Part shown: positions 27,480 to 36,464 of the stretch, piece by piece | How positions within the stretch are numbered: the stretch's first letter is position 1 | Layout of the letters: each line of letters begins with the position of its first letter | Origin: CAZWEZ01 sp964632795 | Lineage (GTDB): Bacteria > Pseudomonadota > Alphaproteobacteria > Rhodospirillales > 2-02-FULL-58-16 | NCBI GenBank assembly: GCA_964632795.1 | Contig: CAZWEZ010000016.1 | Span: 1-49,085, forward strand | Length of the DNA stretch: 49,085 bases | Direction: 5' to 3' | Made by a program: the position numbers and the translations under genes | Notes under the pieces: model-generated | What the model saw: only the letters and a program-made list of their open reading frames with translations | Databases searched by the model: none | What the model was told of the DNA's origin: nothing

Positions 27480-27556
27480 TATGTTTCACGTTATGTGATG
27501 AGTGTTTTTCCTCTCCCTGCAAAACTCGCCGGGCCGCAATGGCCCGGCATTTTTTT
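27480..27556 (+). ncRNA. Candidate small RNA with an anti-Shine-Dalgarno loop
   Basis: From the predicted start to the terminator is about 77 bases. Three hairpins can be drawn: a weak TCAC/GTGA stem (27486-27498); a stem 27500-27507 / 27521-27527 whose loop exposes CCTCTCCC (27510-27517); and the terminator stem. A C-rich unpaired loop complementary to ribosome-binding sites, followed by an intrinsic terminator, is the usual design of trans-acting small RNAs in alphaproteobacteria. No protein frame of note fits. Supporting signs are the promoter and terminator at consistent spacing; conservation cannot be tested here. Confidence 0.55.
27528..27556 (+). terminator. Intrinsic terminator
   Basis: Perfect 8-base-pair GC stem GCCGGGCC / GGCCCGGC with loop GCAAT, then A and seven Ts. 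It ends the proposed small RNA. Read on the other strand it has a weaker T-run (GAGTTTTG), so it may also stop the S8 protease transcript whose stop codon is 16 bases away. Confidence 0.9.
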
Positions 27557-27571
27557 CGCGCCGCCGCCCGT

Positions 27572-28861
27572 TCACTTGCAACTGGGTTGCAGGTTGACGA
27601 ACCCCCATCCGAAGATGTCGTCCTTGCCCGAGGCGCCGAGATCGATGGTGTGGCCGCGCATGAACTTGCGCAGGGCCGACGGTTTCCTGGCCGCCCCCCG
27701 TTCGATCTCGAGCGCCAGCAGCACCGAGACGAAGGGGGCGGCGAACGAGGTTCCGCTCTGCAGGCGTCCGCCCCCCGGGACCGCCGTATAGACCTTGACC
27801 CCGGGGGCGGCGAAGTCGATGTACTTGCCGCTGTTGGCCTTCGAATAGATGACCCTGCCGGCGCCGAAGGCGGTGACCGCGAGGACGTCCTTGTAGGCCG
27901 CGGGAAAGGCCGGCTTGTTGCCCTTCTTGCCCCAGTTGCCGGCCGCCGCGACCATGATCATGCCCTTGGAGCGGGCGCGCTCGAAGGCCATCCGCACGAC
28001 CTTGTTGTCGGTCCCGGCGACCGACAGGTTGATGACCTGGACCCGTTTCCGGGCCAGCCAGTTGACGGCCTTGAGGAGGCCCACGCCGCTGCCCACCACG
28101 CGCCCGGTTTCGTTGACCTCGAACATGTTGGCGGCCATCAGCTCGGCGCCCGGCAGCAGTCCTCCCCAGTTCGGCTTGCCGACCAGCATCGAGGCGATCG
28201 CCGTGCCGTGGTCGGCCTTTCCCGGGCGGCGGGTCTTCTTGTGGAAGGACTTGTAGACGATCTTCTGGCCCGACAGCGCCGGGTGCGTGACGTCGACCGG
28301 CGAGTCGATCATCCCCAGGCGGATGCCGCCACCGCACCCGGGGGTCGCCTTGCGCCACCCGATCAGCGCCCGGGGGACCTGCTTCTGGTAGTCCTTGAGG
28401 GCCTGGGCCTGGAAGCTGTGGTTGGCGTCGACGACCAGGCCGGGGAACCGGCCGCGCAGCATCTTGCGCGCCTCGGGTACGTTCATGCCCGCCGGAATCC
28501 GCAGCCGGTAGAGATTGATCGACAGCTCGACCAGCTGCACCCTCTCGGTGACCGAGAAGCCGAGCTGGCGCACCGCATCGATGAACCGCTCGGGCGGGTT
28601 GGCGACGATCACCTCGCCCTTCTCGTACTCGTTTTCCGGCGACGAGAAGGAACCGAAACCGCCGCCGCCGCCCAGCGTCGCCGTGACCTTGGCCGAGGTC
28701 GTCGGCTTTTTCTTGTCGGCCTTGGCGCTGACGACGATTCCCTTGCCGGTGCGCGCCATTTCGTCGGACTTCTTGGTGGCATCCAGGCTGGCCACCAGGA
28801 TCCAGATACCGACCACCCCGACCAGCACCACGCATAACCCGCCAACCACCCAACGAACCAT
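27572..28861 (-). CDS. Membrane-anchored S8 (subtilisin-like) serine protease
   Basis: A 429-residue protein with one N-terminal membrane segment (MVRWVVGGLCVVLVGVVGIW) and a Lys/Gly-rich linker. A prodomain-like stretch (residues about 90-150) precedes the subtilase domain: Asp in LGMIDSPVDVTHP, His in DHGTAIASMLVG, oxyanion Asn in VAAAGNWGKKG and Ser in SGTSFAAPFVS. It would face the periplasm and cleave an unknown substrate. The ATG at 28861 is chosen for its strong GGGGGAG site about eight bases upstream. Longer in-frame starts to 29308 run into unrelated sequence. Convergent with the small RNA. Confidence 0.88.
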   Translation of the reverse strand: MVRWVVGGLCVVLVGVVGIWILVASLDATKKSDEMARTGKGIVVSAKADKKKPTTSAKVTATLGGGGGFGSFSSPENEYEKGEVIVANPPERFIDAVRQLGFSVTERVQLVELSINLYRLRIPAGMNVPEARKMLRGRFPGLVVDANHSFQAQALKDYQKQVPRALIGWRKATPGCGGGIRLGMIDSPVDVTHPALSGQKIVYKSFHKKTRRPGKADHGTAIASMLVGKPNWGGLLPGAELMAANMFEVNETGRVVGSGVGLLKAVNWLARKRVQVINLSVAGTDNKVVRMAFERARSKGMIMVAAAGNWGKKGNKPAFPAAYKDVLAVTAFGAGRVIYSKANSGKYIDFAAPGVKVYTAVPGGGRLQSGTSFAAPFVSVLLALEIERGAARKPSALRKFMRGHTIDLGASGKDDIFGWGFVNLQPSCK

Positions 28862-29035
28862 TCGAACGCTCCCCCTGCCAGTGACCCGCATCGGACACAT
28901 GGTACCCAACAGTGCGAAAACCGTAAACGAACTTCGACCGCCAGGGGCGTGTTCACGGTCCTTTGTTGGGCCGTGATCGCTCGGCGTGGGTGTAATCTCC
29001 AAGGAACCGGAGGCCGGCGACGGCGAGGTCAAGGT

Positions 29036-29107
29036 GGCGACATCACCGTGCGCGGGCGCGCCGTGCCGACCACGGTCTACGCCATCCGCGCGTGGCCGGA
29101 AACATGA
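29036..29107 (+). pseudogene. Possible tail of a class III nucleotide cyclase gene
   Basis: The last 24 codons of this frame read GDITVRGRAVPTTVYAIRAW before the stop, closely resembling the final strand pair (xxLRGxxxPVxVYxI) of adenylate/guanylate cyclase genes. No catalytic domain lies upstream: the frame becomes Arg-rich and random, and the S8 protease gene begins nearby on the other strand. It looks like a remnant left by a deletion. Confidence 0.35.
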
Positions 29108-29132
29108 TCGGGGATGGAACGGCGAAGGCGGC

Positions 29133-29327
29133 TTATTTGTTGGCGACGCCGGGAATCCGCGAGACCTCGCCCTTGGGGTCTTTTTCCAGGTATTCGGCCA
29201 CCGTCTCGTAGGTCTTGGCGTTGGTGTCCATCTGCTCCTTGATCGCCGGGTTCTGGCTTCCAACGCCACGGAAGAAGTTTGCTGCATTGCGAAGCAGGCT
29301 TGCGGCAAGCTCGGCGGTGGTGGTCAT
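29133..29327 (-). CDS. Small conserved-looking soluble protein
   Basis: A 64-residue protein starting MTTTAELAASLLRNAANFF and ending IPGVANK. It is largely helical with a hydrophobic face and has no signal or membrane segment. The start ATG has GAGGG eight to twelve bases upstream; an earlier ATG at 29345 is less well placed. I recall similar short proteins in Rhodospirillales but cannot name a family. It stands alone, with the large cruciform element B2 between it and the divergent SGNH gene. Confidence 0.7.
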   Translation of the reverse strand: MTTTAELAASLLRNAANFFRGVGSQNPAIKEQMDTNAKTYETVAEYLEKDPKGEVSRIPGVANK

Positions 29328-29400
29328 AAGCGGTTTCCCTCTCACGCGCTGAGCTCAACCTAACATAGGGATTCTCTCCGGGTCACGGAGAAATGGCCCC

Positions 29401-29666
29401 TATACCAACGGTCCTGGATATTGACCCCTTGCGACGGTCTTCCGAGGTTTCCGGCTAGGAGCGGGGCGCGCCGTGATGCCGGTGCATCACCAGCGCCGCG
29501 CGACGACGCCCGGAAGCCTCGGAAGACCGCCCGAAGGGTCGCTTTTCCCGCCCCCTCGGGGCGTCGGGAACGCTTGACGATGCGCCAGCATCGCCGGCGC
29601 GCCCCCTCCTGGCGAAGGAACGGGAAAAGCGATCGCAAGGGGTCAATATCCAGGACCGTTGGTATA
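29401..29666. repeat. ATACCAA-family three-way-junction element B2
   Basis: Outer arms 29401-29434 and 29633-29666 are perfect 34-base inverted repeats starting TATACCAACGGTC. Inside are two branches: stem 29435-29454 / 29510-29529 (20 bases, one G.U) and stem 29539-29550 / 29621-29632 (12 bases), the latter abutting the outer arm exactly. Each branch ends in a tip hairpin of the GTGATGC/GCATCAC or GATGC/GCATC kind (29473-29490 and 29579-29592). The tip motif and the CGAGGTTT segment are shared with B1. It fills the divergent gap between the small protein and the SGNH gene. Confidence 0.9.
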
Positions 29667-29830
29667 ACCCCGGCGCCCGACGTCGGGAGCCCGCGGAGGA
29701 TGTCCCCGGCCAAGGGCAATGACCGGCGGTTAATGGGCCGCAGAGCTTCCGGGCGCCGGAGCGGAATGTTATGGTCGGCGCCCGAGGAGAGCGACGGCGG
29801 GACATCGGTTCACTCGCGAGGATGCACGAC

Positions 29831-30976
29831 ATGGCGCGGATACGGGTTTTCTTCACCACTATATCGCTCATCCTGACAATCACGATCGTCATGATCGCCA
29901 TAGCCGAGGGACTCGGGCGATATGCCGTAAGGTATTTCAAGGCGAACCAGGATATTCTCGTCGTCAATTACACCAGCGACAATATCCGGCGGCTCTACAA
30001 TACCGAAACCCCAGAATTCTACTCCGAAGTCATGCGCGAAGGCTGGGGCTTTGGGGTTTCCGTGGCCTATGAGCCGTTCGTCGAATTTTCCATGCTGCCA
30101 TACCGCGGCCGGCACGTGACCGTCTCGGAACAGGGATTCCGCTCGACTCCCGACGGGCCGTGGAACCTGGATGTTCCGGGGCGGAGGGTCTTCGTTTTCG
30201 GAGGATCGACCGGTTTCGGCCTCGGCGTATCCGACCGGGAAACGATCGCCTATCAACTCGAGGAACTTCTTCATGCCTCGGGGCTCGACGATGTTACGGT
30301 CTTCAACTTTTCCTCGGTCGGATATTACTCGACCCAGGAACGGACCCTCCTCGAACGCCTTATCAATCAAGGCCAGATACCGGACGCCGTCGTCTTCATC
30401 GACGGATTGAACGATTTTCTGTTCTGCGATATTCCCGACCGAACGGGGATGAGCGATAAACTCGAAAGGCTGTTTTCAGGCCCTTCCCGGGTCACCTTCC
30501 TTCAAACCCTCAAGCGTCGGTCGAACATCGTCAAGGTGATCAACCATTTCTCCGGCAAGCGCAGAATCGACCCCCGCCCTCAAGGATATTGTTCGGAAAT
30601 GACCGACAAGATAGATCCGATCATCCGCCGCTTGAACAGCAACCGGCGGATGATCGCCGCCATCGCCGACGACCAAGGTGTTTTTTCGCTGTTCGTCCAA
30701 CAGCCGGTCACCTCATTCGCCTTCGACGAAAACAGGTTCCCGGTACGGATCGACGGCAAGCCGGCAATCGAATTTTCCCCGATCGTCGCCGATGGATACC
30801 GCAAGATCCAGGATCTAAAGGCCAAGGGACGGATGTTCGCGAAGAACGTTCTGTGGCTGGAAAAGGAAGAAATCGCGCAAAACCAATATATCGATTCGGT
30901 TCATTACAGCCCGCAGTACAATCGCCATATCGCCTTGCGGATCATGGCGGCATTGCGCCCGGGGTTGATGGAATAA
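29831..30976 (+). CDS. Membrane-anchored SGNH-fold protein
   Basis: A 381-residue protein with one N-terminal membrane anchor (VFFTTISLILTITIVMIAIAEGLG). The periplasmic part has the SGNH/GDSL signs: VFVFGGSTGFGLGVS (block I, with Ser in GGST), a FIDGLNDFLF segment (block III Asn) and DSVHYSP (block V Asp-His). Such proteins often add or remove acyl groups on surface glycans. The ATG at 29831 has GAGG nine bases upstream; the ATG at 29822 has the same site too close. The stop codon is immediately followed by the convergent lptD stop with no base between. Confidence 0.8.
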   Translation: MARIRVFFTTISLILTITIVMIAIAEGLGRYAVRYFKANQDILVVNYTSDNIRRLYNTETPEFYSEVMREGWGFGVSVAYEPFVEFSMLPYRGRHVTVSEQGFRSTPDGPWNLDVPGRRVFVFGGSTGFGLGVSDRETIAYQLEELLHASGLDDVTVFNFSSVGYYSTQERTLLERLINQGQIPDAVVFIDGLNDFLFCDIPDRTGMSDKLERLFSGPSRVTFLQTLKRRSNIVKVINHFSGKRRIDPRPQGYCSEMTDKIDPIIRRLNSNRRMIAAIADDQGVFSLFVQQPVTSFAFDENRFPVRIDGKPAIEFSPIVADGYRKIQDLKAKGRMFAKNVLWLEKEEIAQNQYIDSVHYSPQYNRHIALRIMAALRPGLME

Positions 30977-33214
30977 CTAGCCCTCCACCCTCCAGCCCTT
31001 GAGGCGGTCGAAGATTCCCTCGTCGGAGTCGCCCCCGCCGCGGTTGAGGTTGAACCGCGGCGACGTCAGTTGGCCGACATTCTTGAAAACCAGGCGCAGC
31101 GTCAAGATGTCGTTGGGCTTGAGGTCACGGTCTTCGAAGTGCTGGCGCACGAAGCTGGCGATGAATTTGAAGCATTCATCTTCATAGGACACGTTGAGTC
31201 CGGAAGAAACCATCCCCGAAGGGCTGCTCAACCGCTTGGTCGAGGTCAAGAAGGCCTTCCAATTCTCATAGGGGATGGTCGAGATGGAGCCGCGGATCTC
31301 CTCGCGGTCACCGAAGCCGCCGGTTCCCGTCTCGCCGTCGATGAAGATGTGGCCGATGCCCAGGCGCAGCCACTGTGGTCCGACCGCAAGGCGGCTTTCG
31401 CTGCGCCGTAAGCTCAGGTTGTCCTTGTCGACGCGGAACCGATGATCGATTTTCAGGAATTCACTGGGGTCGACCGAGACCCTGCCGACGAAGTCCGACA
31501 GGTGATCCTCGAGCCCGGATCCCTCCACGAACTTGTGGTCTTCGCGAAACCGAAAGCTCTGGCCGATGAAGAAGCCGCTCTTTCCCTCGCGGCTGTAATT
31601 CCCCGTCCATTTCAGCCCGTAATCGATGCGCTGACCGCCTTCGATCCGGTCGATCCCGGTGTAGCGGTTGGGGCTTAGCAGGTTGGAGTCGTCGAATTCG
31701 AAATCGAGGCTGTCCTCGTTGGGGATTTTCCACTGGTTGCCGGTGTTGGGGGCGATCGTGAGGGCGGCGATCGGCTCGATGATGTCGCTGGAAGAGCCCT
31801 CGGTGCGGACCAGGGGAAGCCGCCATTGCAGGCTCATCTGGGGAAACACGCGCCCCGTGAAACCGGTATATTCCTTCGACCCGCTCACATTCTTCTGGTC
31901 GCCGACGTAGTATCCATCCCCCTGGAGGGTGGCCGAGAGTTCGTATATCTCCCCCATCCGGGTGGTGTAGGGCAGATGCCAGCCGCCTTTCGCGGAAAGG
32001 CGGTTGCTGCTGGTGCCTCCGTTCCTGTTGAGGGTCATGGCGTTGCCGTCAAGGGACCAATAGGAGCCGAGGGTTCCCGGTTCGCCGACATGGTTGAAGT
32101 CCATCGAGGTGGCGAACCCCGGCGGCGTCGTGAACCCCGAGACCCCGCGCAGGTCCTGGAAACTGTAGACATCGACTCTGGCGTAGTTGCGCTCCCGGAA
32201 GCCCTCGGCGAAGGCGTTGGAGGTCAGCGTCTGCGGGGAATGGAACCCGTAACGGCGGAGATAGGTGTCGTCGGTGGAGCGTTCGATTTCGAACCCCCAG
32301 CGCCAGGTGTCGTCGATATCGAACCGGCCGTCGCCCGAGATATGGCCGCGGTTGCGGGGCATCCCGTCGGAATTGTTTTCATCGCTTTCCCGGGTCATGC
32401 TGGCGTAGACCTTCATTTCGCCGGTGGCCATGCGCTGGCGGTATTCGCCGGCCAGCAACGCCTGTTGGCCGCCCACGAACCAGACCGGTTCGAAGGTGAA
32501 GTCCCGGTCGGGGGCGATATTGAAGTAATAGGGGGTCTGCAGGAAGCCGCCGAGATCGGAATCGGTGCCGTAGCTGGGCATCAGGAAGCCGCTCTCGCGC
32601 TTCTTTCTCGGGTCGGGATGGGACAGGTAGGGAAGATAGAATACGGGGACGCCGTAGATTTCCATGAAGACGTCCTTGTATTCGATGCGTTGCAGCTTGT
32701 CGTCGTGGTTGATCTGATAGGCCTTCAACTGCCACAGCGGCGGGCGCGTCGGGTCTTCCTCGCACAGCTTGCACGGTGAATAGACCGCCTTGTAGAGCGT
32801 GGTGTTGCGCCCGGCGCTGCGCCGCCCGGCGGCTCCCGCGGCCTTCGAATTGTCGGACAGCAGGTAGCGCAGGTTCCGGGCGATTCCGTCCTTCATGTCG
32901 CTGGTCAGCTCGAAATAGCTGGCGAACATGATGTCGCCGCTCGGTTTGAGAAGGCTGACGTTGCCCGAGGCGGTGATGACGTCTTCGCGCTGATTGAAGG
33001 TCAAGTTGTCGGCGCGCAGGATCTCCTCGCCGCGGATCACCTCGACGTTGCCCGAGGCGACGATGTGCCCAAGTTCCCGGTAGTGGGTCAGCTCGTCGGC
33101 ATAAAGTATAATTCGAGCATCTTCGTCTCCCGATGGCTGAGCGCAAACCACTTGGGGTGCCGCGACGCCCGCGGCGACAATAATGGATGACAGAATTTTC
33201 CGTAAGCCGCTCAT
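30977..33214 (-). CDS. lptD: LPS-assembly protein LptD
   Basis: A 745-residue outer-membrane protein that, with LptE, inserts lipopolysaccharide into the outer leaflet. A signal peptide (VAAGVAAPQVVCAQ) is followed by the OstA/LptA-like domain (ILYADELTHYRELGHIVASG) and a long beta-barrel region ending in a C-terminal strand. The YSPCKLCEEDPTRPPLW segment with its CxxC is typical of alphaproteobacterial LptD. The ATG at 33214 (MSGLRKILSS) fits the signal peptide; the longer frame to 33361 adds non-signal residues. The usual partners surA, pdxA and ksgA are not adjacent; instead it sits between SGNH and glycosyltransferase genes. Confidence 0.93.
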   Translation of the reverse strand: MSGLRKILSSIIVAAGVAAPQVVCAQPSGDEDARIILYADELTHYRELGHIVASGNVEVIRGEEILRADNLTFNQREDVITASGNVSLLKPSGDIMFASYFELTSDMKDGIARNLRYLLSDNSKAAGAAGRRSAGRNTTLYKAVYSPCKLCEEDPTRPPLWQLKAYQINHDDKLQRIEYKDVFMEIYGVPVFYLPYLSHPDPRKKRESGFLMPSYGTDSDLGGFLQTPYYFNIAPDRDFTFEPVWFVGGQQALLAGEYRQRMATGEMKVYASMTRESDENNSDGMPRNRGHISGDGRFDIDDTWRWGFEIERSTDDTYLRRYGFHSPQTLTSNAFAEGFRERNYARVDVYSFQDLRGVSGFTTPPGFATSMDFNHVGEPGTLGSYWSLDGNAMTLNRNGGTSSNRLSAKGGWHLPYTTRMGEIYELSATLQGDGYYVGDQKNVSGSKEYTGFTGRVFPQMSLQWRLPLVRTEGSSSDIIEPIAALTIAPNTGNQWKIPNEDSLDFEFDDSNLLSPNRYTGIDRIEGGQRIDYGLKWTGNYSREGKSGFFIGQSFRFREDHKFVEGSGLEDHLSDFVGRVSVDPSEFLKIDHRFRVDKDNLSLRRSESRLAVGPQWLRLGIGHIFIDGETGTGGFGDREEIRGSISTIPYENWKAFLTSTKRLSSPSGMVSSGLNVSYEDECFKFIASFVRQHFEDRDLKPNDILTLRLVFKNVGQLTSPRFNLNRGGGDSDEGIFDRLKGWRVEG

Positions 33215-33345
33215 TTTGATATTATTTTCCGCCTCGATTGAAGAACTTCGAGCGGTTTGTACCCCCAGGAAAAACGGTCGGGGATCATAGAAGAGTTCAA
33301 GACACGGCGCAACCGACTCACCCATCGGCCAGTCCCCGGCGAATG

Positions 33346-33374
33346 AAAAAGCCGGCGCCAACGCGCGCCGGCTT
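33346..33374 (-). terminator. Intrinsic terminator of the fused glycosyltransferase gene
   Basis: On the minus strand a 10-base-pair stem AAGCCGGCGC / GCGCCGGCTT with a six-base loop is followed by a run of Ts (33350-33346). It lies 58 bases after the glycosyltransferase stop at 33432 and upstream of lptD, so it separates the two transcripts. Confidence 0.85.
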
Positions 33375-33389
33375 AGGACCAGCGGTCCT

Positions 33390-33418
33390 TATACCAAAGG
33401 TCATTGATAGTGACCCGG
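33390..33418 (+). repeat. Solo arm of the ATACCAA family (B3)
   Basis: TATACCAAAGGTCATTGATA followed by GTGACCCGG matches the outer arm of B1 (12015-12050) with one change in the shared part. No inverted partner is found within several hundred bases. It lies between the glycosyltransferase stop and its terminator. Confidence 0.75.
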
Positions 33419-33431
33419 AAGTTCCGCTCGG

Positions 33432-36236
33432 CTACGGACGGGCGGCCTGCTTGATCACCTCCAGCGTCATGTCGACGGTCTTTCGCCACGAGAAGTCGCG
33501 CGAGCGGGCCAACGCCCGCTTGCCGATGTCGCGGCGCATCCCGGCGTCCATGAGGAGCCGGCTCAGCGTCGAGGCCATGTCCTCGACGTCCGCCGGGTCG
33601 AAATACAGCGCCGCCTCCCCGAGGACCTCCGGCATCGCCGCCGTATTGGAACTGGCGATCGGCGCCCCGCAGGCCATGGCCTCGACCAGGGGATTGCCGA
33701 AGGTCTCGACACTGGACGGGAACACGAAGACGGCGCAGCGATGGTAGAGGTCGGCCAGGTTGGTCGGAGAGACCTCGCCCAGGAACTCGACGTGGGGCTC
33801 CAGTCCTTCCTCGGCGACGATTTTCTTGAGGGATTGGTAATAATCCTCGTCGATGGGCCGCCCGGCGACCTTGAGGACGACGCCGGGATGGGTGGCCCGC
33901 AACCGGGCGACGGCGTACAGCAGGTTCCTCAGGTTCTTCTGAACGTAGATGTCCGAGACCGCGAGCAGGAACCCCTCGCGGCGGGCGCTCTCAGCCGGCG
34001 GCGAGAAGATCTCACCGACGCCATGGGGAATCACCGAGATGCGCCCCCTGGCCAGGCGCAGCAGAACCTCGCCGAGCGACCGCCGGGCATAGTCGGAAAC
34101 CGCGATCGCGCGGCTACAGAACAGCAGGGAGAGCGCCGTGCCGAGGTAGACCATCGCCCAATAGGCCAGCTTGACCGGACGCCGTTCGACGAAGACGACG
34201 CTCAAGGCGTTGCGGACCAGGATCACCGAATTGCGGGCCAGGAACGGCCCGTAGTTGGCCGGAGAAAAGGTGACGTCGGCGCCGATCCGGCGCGACAGCC
34301 TGGGCAATTCGCGCTGTTCGTTGATCTGTAGCCTCCAGAAGCCGGTCTTGAACGACAGGAAGTGGACCGTCACGTTGTCGAGGTTCGCCGGCAGAAGGTC
34401 CCGTTGTTCCTCGTGGAGGCACAGGTGGACCTCGATCCCGGGATCTTCGGCGAGCAGCGGCAGGACGTTGTGAAGGTAGGTGATCCCGCCCCCGCTCTTG
34501 GAATGCAGGCCGTTGAAGAGGAGCCGGAGCGGTCGTTGGGCGTCGCGGGCCAATACCGCTTGCAGGCCGCCCAGGATCGTTTCCACGTGGTGGTCCCAGG
34601 TGTAGAACGCCAACGCCCGTTTGCGGGCATTGCGCCCGGCGGCCTGCCGCCACTGGGGGTTTTCGACCAGGAAGCGGACGGCCGCCGCCAGTTCGCCGGT
34701 GTCGCCGGGAGTCACCAGGATGCCGCATTGCTCCTCCCCGGGCGGCCCCGCCCCCGGCGACAGCGAGCCGACCGTGGATGCGCCGCGCAGCACCTCGCCG
34801 ATCTGGTAGAGGTTGCTGGCGATCACCGGCCGCCCGCTCGCCAGGTACTCGAACAGCTTGGTCGGCGAACCGAAGAACGGCGAGCTGTCCGGGTTGGGGA
34901 TGTGGGGCGACACCAGGATGTCCGAGGCCGCCATCAGCAACGGCGTGTCTTCCGGGGCGATCAGTCCGGTGATCGTGCAATAGGGGGCAAGCCGGGGATC
35001 CGACACCGTCTCCTCGACCAGGGGCCGCTTGACGCCGTCGCCGACGAACACGACGTGGATCTTGCTGTCGGCCAGCCATTGGGGGTCGGAGACGGCGATC
35101 TCGCGCAGGCTCCCGGCCAGCACCTCGGCCCCGTGCCAGTGGCCGAAGGTGCCGACGAAGGTGACGACGACCGCATCCCGGGGAATCCCGAAGTGACGGC
35201 GCGCCTCGGTAATGCGGGGCGGGGAATAGCGTTTGGGATCGAAGACGGTGGGATCGACGCCGTTGGGACAGGCGACGACGCGTTCCGGTTCCACGCCTCG
35301 GGCGATCACCTCGTCCCTGAGGACGTCGGAAACCGTGACCACCAGGTGGGCATGGCGCAGGCAGGCCGTCTCCGCCATCTCGGCCAGCCGTTCGAAGAAC
35401 AGCGGGCGGCCCCAGTTCCTGGCGATCCACAGTTCCGATCCGTTGTATTCCATGACCAGCGGCCGTTTCCACCGGCGCGACACGACCACCCCGGTGAAGT
35501 TGCCCTGGGAATGGCGCTGGTAGATGAAGCCGTAACGCTCGGCGGGCATGTCGAGGACCGTTCTGATGAAGTTGTCGTTGTGGCGGTAGTGGTTCATCTC
35601 GCGCGGGATCACGTAACTGCGCGGCGGCTTGATCGGACGAATCTCCAGGTTCTCGCTGTGGGGCAACGCCACCGGCGTTTCGGCGGACGCGAAGTCGACC
35701 CCGTAGCCCTTGCCAAGCATGCCGCCGATGACGCCGTTGGTATGGGCCACCGCGCCGCCGGCCTGGACGCCGAGCCACAGGTTCGTCTTGAGATAGAGGA
35801 CGCGCTTGGCCCCATGGCCGGCGACCGCGATCCGCGGCGCGCGCAGCAGCCGCCCCAGCCGTATCCAGCCCCAGAGCAGGGTCAGGGCGCCGTGGACGAA
35901 GCCTCCGCCCATCATCAGGACGCCGAAAAGGCCGGCGCCCCACCCGAAGCCCCGGGTCGAGAAATCGGGCTCGACCACGAACCGGTCCCTGGCCCGCGAG
36001 AACAGGCACAGGACCTTCAGAAGCGGCAACAGGACCCGCCCGGTTTCGTCGACCACCGGCAGATAGAGGGTATCCACCTTCAGCGCCCGGAAGACCCCGA
36101 GAACATCCAGGTAACCGCCGGCGGTGATGTTGGAGATCACGATCTGCTCCGGCTTCACGCCCAGTCTCTCGGTGAACCGCTCGATGTAGTTGGTGGTCAG
36201 CGGATACTGGGTGACGAGGTAGTTGCTGGCGGTCAT
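33432..36236 (-). CDS. Tandem two-domain glycosyltransferase (GT4-type twice)
   Basis: A 934-residue protein joining two glycosyltransferases. Residues 1 to about 565 match the separate glycosyltransferase encoded at 39874-41583 almost block by block (VVEPDFSTRGFG, RYGFIYQRHSQGNF, EYNGSELWIARNWGRPLFFE, CPNGVDP, SPFFGSPTKLFEYLASGRPVIAS). The C-terminal 365 residues are a second GT-B enzyme with SDYARRSL, IPHGV, VSDIYVQKNL and the FPSSVETFGNPLVEAMACG donor-site motif. Both would add sugars from nucleotide donors at the inner membrane. The ATG at 36236 aligns with the paralogue's start; the longer frame to 36491 is not coding-like. Confidence 0.88.
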   Translation of the reverse strand: MTASNYLVTQYPLTTNYIERFTERLGVKPEQIVISNITAGGYLDVLGVFRALKVDTLYLPVVDETGRVLLPLLKVLCLFSRARDRFVVEPDFSTRGFGWGAGLFGVLMMGGGFVHGALTLLWGWIRLGRLLRAPRIAVAGHGAKRVLYLKTNLWLGVQAGGAVAHTNGVIGGMLGKGYGVDFASAETPVALPHSENLEIRPIKPPRSYVIPREMNHYRHNDNFIRTVLDMPAERYGFIYQRHSQGNFTGVVVSRRWKRPLVMEYNGSELWIARNWGRPLFFERLAEMAETACLRHAHLVVTVSDVLRDEVIARGVEPERVVACPNGVDPTVFDPKRYSPPRITEARRHFGIPRDAVVVTFVGTFGHWHGAEVLAGSLREIAVSDPQWLADSKIHVVFVGDGVKRPLVEETVSDPRLAPYCTITGLIAPEDTPLLMAASDILVSPHIPNPDSSPFFGSPTKLFEYLASGRPVIASNLYQIGEVLRGASTVGSLSPGAGPPGEEQCGILVTPGDTGELAAAVRFLVENPQWRQAAGRNARKRALAFYTWDHHVETILGGLQAVLARDAQRPLRLLFNGLHSKSGGGITYLHNVLPLLAEDPGIEVHLCLHEEQRDLLPANLDNVTVHFLSFKTGFWRLQINEQRELPRLSRRIGADVTFSPANYGPFLARNSVILVRNALSVVFVERRPVKLAYWAMVYLGTALSLLFCSRAIAVSDYARRSLGEVLLRLARGRISVIPHGVGEIFSPPAESARREGFLLAVSDIYVQKNLRNLLYAVARLRATHPGVVLKVAGRPIDEDYYQSLKKIVAEEGLEPHVEFLGEVSPTNLADLYHRCAVFVFPSSVETFGNPLVEAMACGAPIASSNTAAMPEVLGEAALYFDPADVEDMASTLSRLLMDAGMRRDIGKRALARSRDFSWRKTVDMTLEVIKQAARP

Positions 36237-36464
36237 CGGGCGAATCCCGGGCGGCCTGGCGGACCGGGCCTGGCGGCCGGTCGAAGACGCCCGCGGGCCA
36301 GCCGGTGGGAGTGAGCGATAAAGCTGCTCATCTTGCGTACTCGTCCTTCGGAAAATTCTCGATCTCCGCCCGTCGCCGATAATGTCCCATTTCTTGAGGG
36401 CGGAATAAACTTTCTCAAGACTTTCCGGTTTTCCGTGTTTTGGGGGCTTTGTTGCTAGGTGTGA

